A stretch of 64,000 bases of DNA. Source: Pollenia angustigena. Lineage: Eukaryota; Arthropoda; Insecta; Diptera; Polleniidae. Each line of letters starts with the position of its first letter. The stretch's first letter is position 1. The stretch is from NCBI GenBank assembly GCA_930367215.1, contig OV884059.1, positions 34,401,882 through 34,465,881 of the forward strand. Direction: 5' to 3'. The notes under the pieces were generated by a model. It worked only from the letters and a program-made list of their open reading frames with translations. It was not told the origin of the DNA and ran no database searches. Below, piece by piece: positions 32,091-42,461 of this stretch. Both the position numbers and the translations under genes were made by a program.

Positions 32091-32197
32091 TGGGAACGAA
32101 AATACATACTTTTTTTTACTACATTTGACACCAAGTCCAAAATACCTTTTTTACAACTCTGAAAAAAAGTATGTTAAAAAAGTATGTTTTGTTCACA
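32091..32197. mobile_element. Small MITE, GGAACGAAAATACATACTT ends
   Basis: The left end and the inverted right end (AAAAAGTATGTTTTGTTC) pair over about 20 bases around a short core. No certain TSD. Confidence 0.4.
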
Positions 32198-32774
32198 CCG
32201 ATCGTCCAGACAGTAGTTAACTACCCGTCTCCACCCTCCATCAACTTGGTAACTGCCCGTCTACAACTGACATGATTTGCTGTTATAACTTGAAGTTATA
32301 AAAGCGTTGTTAAAACATTTGCATTAACAACCGTGTTATAACATGAGAAAACTTCTAACATGATGAGTCTATACCTAACACTAACATCATATTAGTGTTA
32401 AAGTTAAGCATTTCATGTCAGTTGTAGACTGCATGTAAGAACAGCATGTCGCACATGAATTCTACTCGTGTAGACTCTTCATGTTCATGTTTCGTCCATG
32501 TGCTGCCATCGTTGCCTAAACATTCGTCTTAGCATCCATGTGCGCCATGATGTTGGCTATGCAATGTATTTTCTGTATACAACCAAACGCACAACAACAA
32601 AAATTGTGGTCAATCAGAACATGAACATCAACACGTATTCGCCACATACAAGAACATGAAAAAATTAATACCGTTGCTCTGCCGGCGTTATGGTCATGTC
32701 ATGTTCTAATCGAAAGCGCATGGAGACGTGGGGTAAGACAGTTCACTTTTTAAAATATGTCAAACATGAATAAT
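32198..32774. other. No gene seen
   Basis: Less AT-rich than its surroundings, with many short inverted words (GAACATGAA, TTATAAC) but no frame or terminal repeats that I can delimit. Confidence 0.35.
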
Positions 32775-32782
32775 GCAGCGCA

Positions 32783-33019
32783 CAAGGTATATTTATAGCA
32801 GGTAGTCTCGGAAAGCCAGCTGGTTATTTTTTATTTGCTTGTTTTGCGATACAAACTGTCAAATGTTGTATAGTAAACAAGTAAACAAGGTATTTTGTCT
32901 CTTTTCAACCCCTTTGCTGTTTGACAGTTCGTATCACAAAACAACAATAAAAAGCCCTGTTGTTTGTTTTATTGTACAATTGTTGTAATCTCGCGGCTAC
33001 CTGCTATAAATATACCTTG
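32783..33019. mobile_element. hAT-like MITE, CAAGGTATATTTATAGC family, copy 2
   Basis: Over 90% identical to 6981-7206. Perfect 8-bp TSD GCAGCGCA at 32775-32782 and 33020-33027. Contains the extra ACAATTGT block also present in the 56678 copy. Confidence 0.9.
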
Positions 33020-33200
33020 GCAGCGCAAGTCCAGCTTAACGTATTTTGTATAAACTAAACAAATTTAAAAAAAGCTTAAAATAACTTTATTGTGTGTGTG
33101 AACAAATATAAAACTTAACTAAAATATAAAAAATCAAAGCAAAATATGTTTAATTTTTTTTTACATTTTCATTCGTTTCTCTTTTGCTAACAAAACTTAA

Positions 33201-33341
33201 CATAGCGTCTTCACCTGACAATTTTTTGTCATACCAAACGTCAAAGTCTATATAAAACAACTCGAAAATTTTTGTCAGCGTTTTTTTAATATGAAGTTTG
33301 ACGTTTGGTATGACAAAAAATTGTCAGATTAAGACGCTATG
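33201..33341. mobile_element. PIF/Harbinger-like MITE, 141 bp
   Basis: Inverted ends CATAGCGTCTTCACCTGACA and GTCAGATTAAGACGCTATG continue through TTTTTTGTCATACCAAACGTC. TSD TAA at 33198-33200 and 33342-33344. Confidence 0.85.
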
Positions 33342-33526
33342 TAAGGTTACTGTTAGCAAATGTCAAATCACTAACCAATTTTCCTGTCTGCAAAATTTGC
33401 TAGACAGTATACAAGACAGTTTGAAAAGTGTGCATGTATTAGTGAAAAGGTTTGCATGTATTGCTACTGTTGGTTTTGTAAAAATTGTACTTTTTTTTTG
33501 TTATTTTTGATTTTAATTATACCATC

Positions 33527-33751
33527 CAAGGTATATTTACACAAGGTAGACTCATTGGGGAGTGTATACATGTTGCTCTATAAATGGTACCAAATTGTCA
33601 AAATTGTCTTCATATAAAACAAAAACAATTTAACGCACACATGTACAAATTTTTTCTCATATACACGTAATTTGACATTAAGGTACCAACTAGGGGTAAT
33701 CAGCTGACAAACATATGGGCCAACGAGTTTACCTTGTGTAAATATACCTTG
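33527..33751. mobile_element. hAT-like MITE, CAAGGTATATTTACAC family, copy 2
   Basis: Inverted relative to 3158-3391. Perfect 8-bp TSD ATACCATC at 33519-33526 and 33752-33759. Length 225 bp; non-coding. Confidence 0.9.
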
Positions 33752-34145
33752 ATACCATCCTTTACAACAGACTTTTATTTTTTTCTTTTAAACACAGAGA
33801 GAATTTCATATCTTATATATAAATACGGAAACAATTTTTTTATCGTTGATTTTTAAGTATCTTAACGTCCACCGATTTTAATGAAACATATATCGTTTTA
33901 AAGGTATTTTTGTGTAGAAATGCACAATATACATTTTTTTTCTAAATTTTCAGGATTAAATGGTTTTAAAAGTGTTTTAACGCACATACATGTATATAAA
34001 GAAGTTGAGTGTTTTGTTATTCTCCCAAAATGTGTTTTTTCTTGCATTATACTGGCAAACACACGTGCTCACTCATGTATAAACGACGGTGTGCTCTTTG
34101 TTGTTCTCCCGAAATGTTTTTGTTTTTATTTTGCACTTGCAAACA

Positions 34146-34806
34146 CACACTCAATTCACATGAGGGCTTTTACGACGTCGTTTTGTCTTGATTCCCTTTT
34201 AAAGCAACTTCCAAAATCTCTTTGCGTTCATACGATGATTTTTGGTTGCATGTCTTTTTTTTATTTACAGTATGGCCTTGATTACCCGTCATTCGATTAA
34301 CCGGCAGCTTCAATAAAATGGAAAACAAAAATTTTTTTGCACTGATTTAAATTGCCTCTATTATCCGAAATTATAAACAAATTATCTTTTTTTCGTTAAA
34401 TTTTGAACAATCAAAAGAAATTTAAATAAACGAAGAAAGAGAATATCTTAACGGTGTGGAAGCATGTTCTGCCAAATTTACTTTTTTCCTCATGTTTACA
34501 TAATAAAACGTTATATATTTACATAAAATAAGAAACACACCAAAAAAAATAAATAATCAAGAATTCTGCCGATCCCGTCTATTATCGATAATCGAGGTCT
34601 CACTGTATTTTCAACCACACACTTCAAAGTAAGAAAAAGAATAAAACGTAAACAGAAAAAGTTAAAAGAGAAATGTAAAAAACGACATGCAAAATACAAA
34701 ACGAGACATTTTGTTAACCCCTCTTTCTTTTCTACACCGCTCACCAACAAACCAAAAGAGACGTCGACAAAGCGACGTCGTAAAAGCCCTCATCTAAACT
34801 GAGTGA
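34146..34806. mobile_element. MITE of the 29263 family, split by a pogo-like element
   Basis: CACTCAATTCACATGAGGGC and TTTTACGACGTCG on the left are mirrored by CGACGTCGTAAAAGCCCTCA and ACTGAGTG on the right. The interior near 34725 has TTTCTACACCGCTCACCAAC, as in 29263-29519. The element 34268-34605 is inserted within. Confidence 0.65.
34268..34605. mobile_element. pogo/Tigger-like MITE, 338 bp
   Basis: Ends CAGTATGGCCTTGATTACCC and the complement of CAGTGAGACCTCGATTATCG, flanked by TA on both sides (34266-34267, 34606-34607). CAGT starts with CCTCGATTA and AACCGGCA motifs are typical of Tigger-type mariner-superfamily termini. No transposase remains. Confidence 0.75.
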
Positions 34807-34897
34807 CACATGTATAAACTTCTTAGAACAGGGTTACCGTTAGACATTTTGAAAAATAATGTCGCGCAAAAACGTCGTTTAAGAAAATAAAAGTCTG

Positions 34898-35239
34898 ATG
34901 GCCATTTTCTCATTAGGCGATTATCTTTTTTCCCAACGAAAAACTGCACATTAAAGAAATTTGGTTTTCTCAATGTCTCATTTGCTTCGTTTTAATCGCA
35001 AAGCTAACCGGCACTCATCTGCCAATTATTTATTTTCCTTTTATTTGCCGTACAGATAAATTCAATCAGCTGACTCCCATCTTTTACATGTATTTTGAGT
35101 GGCGTTGCCAGCTGAAAACTTTGTTTTTTGTCGGTATATTGAGAAACCCAAAATCGTTAACGGACAGTTTATCGGTCCAATAAATTTATGTTGACATTAA
35201 GTAACAGACAGTTTGTCGATACATTGAGAAAATGGCCAT
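34898..35239. mobile_element. MITE, ATGGCCATTTTCTCA ends
   Basis: ATGGCCATTTTCTCATTAGG is mirrored by TGAGAAAATGGCCAT at 35225-35239. GTTTTCTCAATGTC and ATTGAGAAACCC form an inner inverted pair. No clear TSD. Confidence 0.55.
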
Positions 35240-35538
35240 GAAACTTTTTTTAATGACTTTTATCGTGTTTCGATTTTTTACTTTGATAACTTTTCATGAA
35301 AATCTTATAAATTAAATACGGGGATATGCACAATATATTTTTTTTCTTAATTTTTGGAATTAAAGTGTTTGAAAAGCGTTTTAATTTATCTAGCAAAAAT
35401 ACGTACAAAGATGGGTGAATAGTGCATTTTGCCGATCTCTTAAAATGTGTTCGTTTTTATTGTATAATGCACAGGTTCTGTCGAAAGTAAATGTCAAGTG
35501 GTCGAATTTCGGCCACCGGGCGATCCTAGTTATTTTAA

Positions 35539-35755
35539 TTCTACAAAGTCGTAATACATTGTATTACCGTGTAAGCTATCCTTAATACAAAGTACTTAAT
35601 ACGACTTTGTAGAATCAAAATATTATGAAATTCTCTCCTTATTAAAAAAAAAGAGAATACACGTCTTTTGTGAAAACTAGCTTACATGGTAATACAAGAT
35701 ATTACAAAATGTCAAAAAATTATGTAGAATGAAAAAAATCTGATCATGTAAACGC
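35539..35755. repeat. Palindrome and dispersed repeat related to 1984-2064
   Basis: ATTCTACAAAGTCGTAATAC and its complement frame 35539-35612. AACTAGCTTACATGGTAATAC at 35669 and the next 80 bases match 1984-2064. Confidence 0.5.
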
Positions 35756-36011
35756 CATAAAGGCTAGTATACACAAGTATACTTTGTATTAATACATGTC
35801 AAAATCTCAGGTAATATGTGAAAGTGGGATAGTGTGACAGCAGTGTGTTATGAAAACTCATTAGATTTTTATCTTACAAAGTATTATGAAATACTGTATC
35901 TAAAATACATTTCTAGTCTATACGATACAGAACGGACGGTCACCGTATATGTTCATATCAAACCGAATAAAGCATTCTTGCTTGTTTACAATAAAGCTTG
36001 TTATAGCCTCC

Positions 36012-36763
36012 ACCACAATTAGTTGTGAATAGGGTATATTAAGTTTGTCATTCCGTGTGAAACTTTTTTATTATTCATCTCAGACCCTATAAAGTCTATA
36101 TATTCTGGGTCCTTGAGTAATTTTAAGTCGATTTAGCCATGTCCGTCTGTCTGTCCGTCTGTTGAAAACACGCTCACTTTCGAAAAACTCAAAAGAAATA
36201 AACAAACTTGGTGTCAAATTGCTTGTAGTTATCCTAAGCAGTTTGGGATTGAAATCCAGCAAAATCGGTTCAATAGGATCTGAGCTATGAATCAAAATGT
36301 GGAACCACCACCTAAAAAAAAATTGATAATTTTGTTACAAAAACTAACATAAATGGTGGAAAAATGCACAGAATCATATAAGATTTCGCAACAGTTCGTT
36401 TTTTTTAACTGGAAATCACGCTGTAAAATATCTTGAAGATCCGTCCATGATTTACCCTAGGCCCCATATAAGCCCTACTCCCGGAAAACAGTATAGTTAG
36501 CCTAAAACCCTAACTAACAATGCTATCATAACAAATTTTGGCACGTCACAGTTAAATAGGACTAGAAATTAAACTATTAAGTTTCGTGAAGATCGGTCCA
36601 TAATTTACCATAGGCCCCATATAAAACCTACTTCCAGAAAACAGTTTAGTACGCCTAAATCCGTAAAAAATAACGCTATCATAACAAAATTTGGTACATC
36701 ATAATTTTTTAGAACTGAAAATAAGACTTTGAAATTTCGTGAAGATCAGTCCATAATTTACCA
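36012..36763 (+). mobile_element. Mini-me/DINE-1-like (Helentron-type) element, left part
   Basis: It opens GGGTATATTAAGTTTGTCAT and carries the (GTCY)n tract GTCCGTCTGTCTGTCCGTCT near 36140. A minisatellite follows with a 153-bp period (GATCsGTCCATAATTTACC starts near 36438, 36591, 36744). (GTCY)n plus a central minisatellite is characteristic of mini-me/DINE-1 repeats of flies. The element is cut at 36763 by the long-LTR retrotransposon and resumes at 51287. Confidence 0.6.
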
Positions 36764-39700
36764 TGTTACGGACCGGTTTACTTGGCGAGGATTCCGTCTA
36801 GCTCACATTAACTCTCTCAGGAGGTTCCAACCCTCCCGCCAAAAGCGTATCCTAACAAAAAAAAAATAACAGGAAATCGAAACAACGGAAACTACAAAAA
36901 CACAAACGATACCACATTAAACAAATCGCGGGGACAGATGTTATTCCCCTCATGCCCTCCCAACCTTGTCGCGAATATGTTCCTCATTTTTATACAGCGA
37001 CCCAAACTCCACCAGACCTCTTCTCCACTTACCTTTCCATCACATCCGGTTCCCCTAATTTAAATTTAAGCCATCATTTTTTTCTTTTAAGTTATTATAC
37101 ACAAAACATACTTTATTATAAAAAAACTGTTAATACTAAAGATAATCTTATGCTACAATTTTCCTTATACATAACAAATATTTTTTTTCAATTCTTACTA
37201 ATCCTTAAATTAATACTATCTCCTTTTTCTCAAATTTAGTTTTTTTTTTTCTCTTTTTAAATATCTATATATATGTATATCCAAATCCAGTTTAATAATT
37301 CCGATTTAACTTTTTCTTTTAAATTACACTTGCAATTAACTAATTAGAACTCAAGCTTCTTTTATAAAACTCATTTATTTGAATCCTTTTCAACGATCAA
37401 CTTTACCCTCACCTAAAGGAGCTCCCTGAGGTAATCTTTCCTTTCCTGTCACTCTACAGGCCTTATCTTTTTACTTATTTTTTCTGTTTATACCGATCTT
37501 CACTTAAGCTCTTTGTAATTACCTTTTTTTTTTATAATTATATTTTCCTTCTATTTTAAATTTATTCTTGATCTTTATATATATATAAATATTTAATTTC
37601 AAATAATCTAACTTCTCTATTTTTTTCCCTTCCCCTGATTTCTATTTCTTTTTTTTTTTGTTTTTTTTTTTTTTTTTTTTAAGGGATGATTTTTCTTTTT
37701 TTTTTTTTTAAATATATATTAAACACGTAAACTAACTACACACTCTCAAAATTCTTACACCTTTATAACACTTACACAATTTTCTAAATACATATTAAAA
37801 AATAAATTTTAACTAGAAATAATTTTTACAATTTTAATATAATTAAATTTCTTTTCTTAAATTTTTCAGGATTATGCTGTTAATAAACTATTTTAATTTC
37901 TTTTCAAATTTATATTCTTTCCGGTTTTTTCTTCCTTGAGACGTTTGATAATAAAACATTATATATCATACAAATATTGCCAATTGCATTTGGATTTTTT
38001 TTTTTTTTTCTTAATATATTGAAAATTACTGGTTTGTATCTACTAATTTTTCCTTGCTTAATACTTCTTTCTCGCACTTCCTAGGACACTTTTTCCTGAC
38101 TCAAAATATATTTTTTTTTTTTAAATGTGTTACCTGGCTAATTCCCGTGTGGTTTTGGCAAAGTTCGTCCACACCCTTCACTGAAACTTCCTCGAGAGAA
38201 TAGCCAGCTATGTGGAACAATAAAATATATTCTCTTTACTGCCAGAAATATTTAAAAGATATTTATATTCATCTCAATTCCAATTTTATTGAAGTTTTGC
38301 AAAACCCCATTTATTTGTCCACACCAGTGGTTATTTTCAAAAAAAAACTTCAATAAAACAGGATTTGTTTCTGAATATACTACACTACTTTGCTCAAACA
38401 CTTTTGCCTCACTTACGTTTTTTATTTTTCTTTTATTAAATTTAACTTTTTCCCAAGTTTTAGGTTCACACAAACTTAAACTTCCTCCGCTTAACTTCAG
38501 TGTAACTTTTGCTTCTTCTATTATAAGTTTTTATTTTCACAACTGCACTGGTTAACGTCTCACTTTTGAAATTTTGTTTACTAATGAACTACTCTTTTTT
38601 ATTTCGTCAGCTTAAATACTTGCTCCCTATTTACATACTCGGGATCTTTTCCTAATTTCCCTATTTACTTTTCCGCGGTATTTTCAAAACTCCTCCCTCC
38701 TATACATTAACAAAATTTACCACAAAAACTTACATAATCATTTTCCCCTTTGGCGCCTTTTAACATATCATATAATATTAAATATACCTACTACAAAAAA
38801 AAACTTCTAGATTTTCGCGCCCAATACTACCTTTTTTCCTGATCTCCCCCTTGACTACGACAGACAAATGCAATAATACTTATCAGGTCAGCCAGCAGCT
38901 CTATCCCATCTTTTTCTATCTCTCTCCGCTAAGTTTGTTTTCCTTAACTGCTAATATTAAAATTATATAATTTAATCCCGCAGCCTTGTCACCCGCCAAT
39001 TTCCATTTTTAATTTATAGGCCAAAACCAAAAACATTATTGCGTAGCATCTACCACTGCCAGTATTAGGCTCTCATGAAAATTAGTTGTTAAATTTAATT
39101 CATTCATAACTTCAAATAAAATTTATTTCAAATATTAATTTTCAGTTGTGAATGAAAAGACCAACCCTGTGTAGTTTTACTCTATGTTTAATCGTTGCCA
39201 ACTCAATGTGATTATTTCGTTCTACCGTTTCTACACTACACTTATACACACATACTTAGATACTCATCTTATTTTTTTATTATTCGCCTGTCATCATCAA
39301 ATCCACATGTAAGTAAATTAAAAATATTAATTTTTCCTTTTTCCTTTCTTTTTTTACAGATTTCACTGCTAATTTTTACGGAACTTAACCAGGACATCCA
39401 CGTAAGTATTGAAATGTATCGTTCCTAAAAAAAACTACATGTTTTTCCATACATTTAATGTTTATTCTTCTTTTTTTTTCAGCTTAAAACCAACAACAAC
39501 AAACTAACCCAAAAAAAAACAAAAACTACCTAAAACTAACCACCATCAGAAACAAAAATTGATTCCACTGAGACTCGGGCAGGAGGTAGTGTCTCCATTG
39601 GCCGCAAGCCCCTCTCAATATTTATGTACAAAACCACTGGACAAGGGCAGGAGTAGTGGCTCCACTGTATATTGCCCCTCCATGAAAAATCCATCGGGGT

Positions 39701-39868
39701 ATCGGCAGGAGTGGTGGCTCCAACGAAAATTCGCCTCCCCTGAAAAATTATAATTACGGGATGACTTATCTGGACTTTTACAGCCGCATCCCGACAGATT
39801 TGGTACAGACCGTCCACGCCAAAATTTTTTTCTGCGCTACATTCGGCATGTGTACCTCGTCCGCAACA
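36764..39868 (-). repeat. 3' LTR of the long-LTR retrotransposon
   Basis: 3105 bp, TG...CA. Nearly identical to the LTR at 48174-51286: I count six substitutions plus differences in poly-T length. Near its element-sense start (39587-39730) lie three imperfect repeats of about 60 bp carrying GGAGCCACTACTCCTGC on the minus strand. Long poly-T runs occur on the plus strand. No coding frame is convincing. Confidence 0.9.
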
Positions 39869-40170
39869 AAACTCCGTTGCTGCTAAGTTACCGCAGAAGA
39901 AACGGTGTGCGGAATCTTTTGCTGAAAACAGCCCAACGTGGGGAACTCCCCGACCCTGAGACAAAAGAGTCTCATCTCTACAAACTAAGCCGGGCAATAA
40001 CAAAAAAAATTTGCATTCTCTGCAGTGTTGCGAGGTAATTTCCCTTCTACAAAATTTTCATTTGTTCCTTAATTTTAGGTAATAATCAGTTAAAAAAAAA
40101 ACGACCATTACATATTCAAATAATATACCTATATATCTGATTACAAAAAAAATCACTGAATTGACACATA

Positions 40171-40615
40171 CTACGTTTATACGTAGCCTATTCGCGAATT
40201 AAAATTATTTGCGATTAACTAACTTTCTGTTTATATGTCTATTTCTTAATGAAAATTATTCTTTTTAAGTGATGCCAGATGGAAAATGTATTGGTTTGGT
40301 AGCACTGTATGTATATAAACTTTTTATTTTTTAAATGAAAAAGATCAACAATTATTGTGTATTTTTAAATTTATTTGCACATTATTGATTTAATTTTTCT
40401 TCTGTTGTCATATGAATGTGCTACATCGAAATAAAAACGTAAAACGGTTAAAAGTGTGGCAATGCTTAAAATCTTATTTGCAAATAGTGTCGTTAATCAG
40501 GAATTGTTTTCATGAGTTAGCTATTTGCAAATAAAAATTTAATTCACTGTTTATGCGGCAATATTCTCTACTTGCAATATATTTATATGCGAATAAGTGG
40601 TGCGTATAAACGTAG
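40171..40615. mobile_element. TA-flanked MITE inside the retrotransposon 3' region
   Basis: CTACGTTTATACGTAGCCTA on the left mirrors GTGCGTATAAACGTAG on the right. TA flanks both sides (40169-40170, 40616-40617). ATTCGC words repeat in both arms. Non-coding. Confidence 0.65.
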
Positions 40616-41742
40616 TAACATTCACGCGGCCTAATTTAGTTCATACCCATTATGTTAGGGGTTTTCAGTTTCCCTATTCAAAGATGGTAATTTAGTTATC
40701 ATTTTTTTCCGTGAAATTTAGTTATTTTCAGACATGTATAGTGGGAATCTAGCGACTTTGCTCATTCAAAACAAGCTCTATAAGGTAATATAGCTTAGAC
40801 AGCATAGGAAATCACGTAGTGAAACGCTTATAAAAATCAATGTATGCCAATTACTTGAAAAGAAAACCCCTACTGTCAATTCCGTTTGTAGGTTCCTAAT
40901 AGTGTAGATTTTTTTGCTAGCCGATTACGATTAGAACACTTTATTAGGACTATTTATATATATAAACCCATTAGTGTTTTTTTCCTTACATCTCATACCT
41001 TCCTTTAGTCCATAGATTCTTTTTGATATTATTTTATTTTCTCTTTCTTTTTACTAAGGAAACCTGATAAAAAAAACAAAAAGCAGATTTATCCGCTCGA
41101 TATTGGACAACCAGTAAGATGCATTTACTGTGGTCATACCTAGACTTAATCACTCTTCCGAACTCCTTTTCGCGAGGCAAAAGCAGAACGTAGAGGCAAA
41201 CCCCTTTTTTTTTTTTTTTTTAATATCTTGTTACTGGGCTTTTGCCAGTAGTGCACAACAGTGCTAATTAAATCGAACGCCCCTTAGAGGCAAAATTAAA
41301 TATTTTTGGATCCAATGAATCCACGTCAAAACAATCGGGTCACGCCCCTAATATTCTCTCCATCGCCCAGGAAACTATCCAGCTTGACCATTGTCTTCTG
41401 AGACCTTTTTTAAAATAAAAACGGATCAGAGGATGTATGAATCTAACCTGCTCATCGTATCTCACGGGAAGTATTACTTTACAAGCATGAATTAAATAAG
41501 AATGTTACTTTGTGATTTGTTTTTTTCTTTCAGATTTAAAATCTCACGCTTATAGACTGGCACAACATGGACTTAAATTGTATTGCACCTTACTAACAGC
41601 TAAATAAAAATGAGGACTCATCACAACATTAATATCACAGATTTAATATGCCTTTATTGCGGTTCCTTATACTTAATTATTGCACTCATGGACTAATCAA
41701 AGGTATGTTGAAAAAAAAAACTTTCCAATGTAATGTACATAC

Positions 41743-42293
41743 TAGAGGTCTGCTTTGAATAATTCACTTGTTTGCCTTTATTCAAAGTGCACAACATTTA
41801 CTCAAATATTTAACATTCAAAAATATAAGAAAAGAGTAAACCATATACAAAAATAAGAGAGAATGAATTGAATAAAATACTTGTTTACTGTAAATGAATT
41901 TGAGAGTCATTCATAAATAACAAAACAGTGGAATGACCCGTTAGAGAGAGCAAGTTTACAAAAAATATTCGAATAATTTTTGAATTATTGAATGTCCATA
42001 CATTTATTTGAATACATTGACATAATATGTGTGCATGCTTGTGGCTTCTTTTATTTGTAAGAGTTAAGCTTACACATACATACGTAATGTGTAGGTACAG
42101 AAATTTTACATTCAAATTATATTTGAATATTTCATTCATTTGACTTGAGTTGACTGAATTGAATGAGTTTTTATTCGTTTTGTCTTTGGTTATTCTTTCA
42201 TTTGTTTCTTTTTTATTGGGTGCTCGACACATTGTAGTTAAAAATCAAATGAGTGTGTTGAAATTGGTTTTTATTTATTCTTGCAGACCTCTA
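41743..42293. mobile_element. hAT-like MITE, TAGAGGTCTGC family, copy 1
   Basis: 551 bp, ends TAGAGGTCTGC and GCAGACCTCTA, perfect 8-bp TSD GTACATAC at 41735-41742 and 42294-42301. An inverted copy of the same length lies at 55410-55960. Both keep an open frame of 115 codons on corresponding strands (41885-42232 minus), AT-rich and without known motifs. Confidence 0.9.
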
Positions 42294-42461
42294 GTACATA
42301 CTAGTAATCGCGGATTTATTTTAAGTTTTGTCATAATAAATAAATTTTATGATAAAAGAATCTAGACTATCAGGTACCTTTTTCTAAATATTGTTCATAG
42401 TTGGAATATAGCAAATATTGCATACAACCCCTACGGTTTCAAATTTTAATTTCGCTATTTC

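Noticed and set aside
33920..34300. 126-codon frame as a membrane protein
   Set aside because: It spans a MITE boundary and the pogo-like insertion at 34268; hydrophobicity follows from T-rich DNA.
39536..40003. 155-codon frame at the LTR edge
   Set aside because: It crosses the LTR/internal boundary; the 5' LTR copy is cut at a different point, and it reflects the GC-richer repeats.
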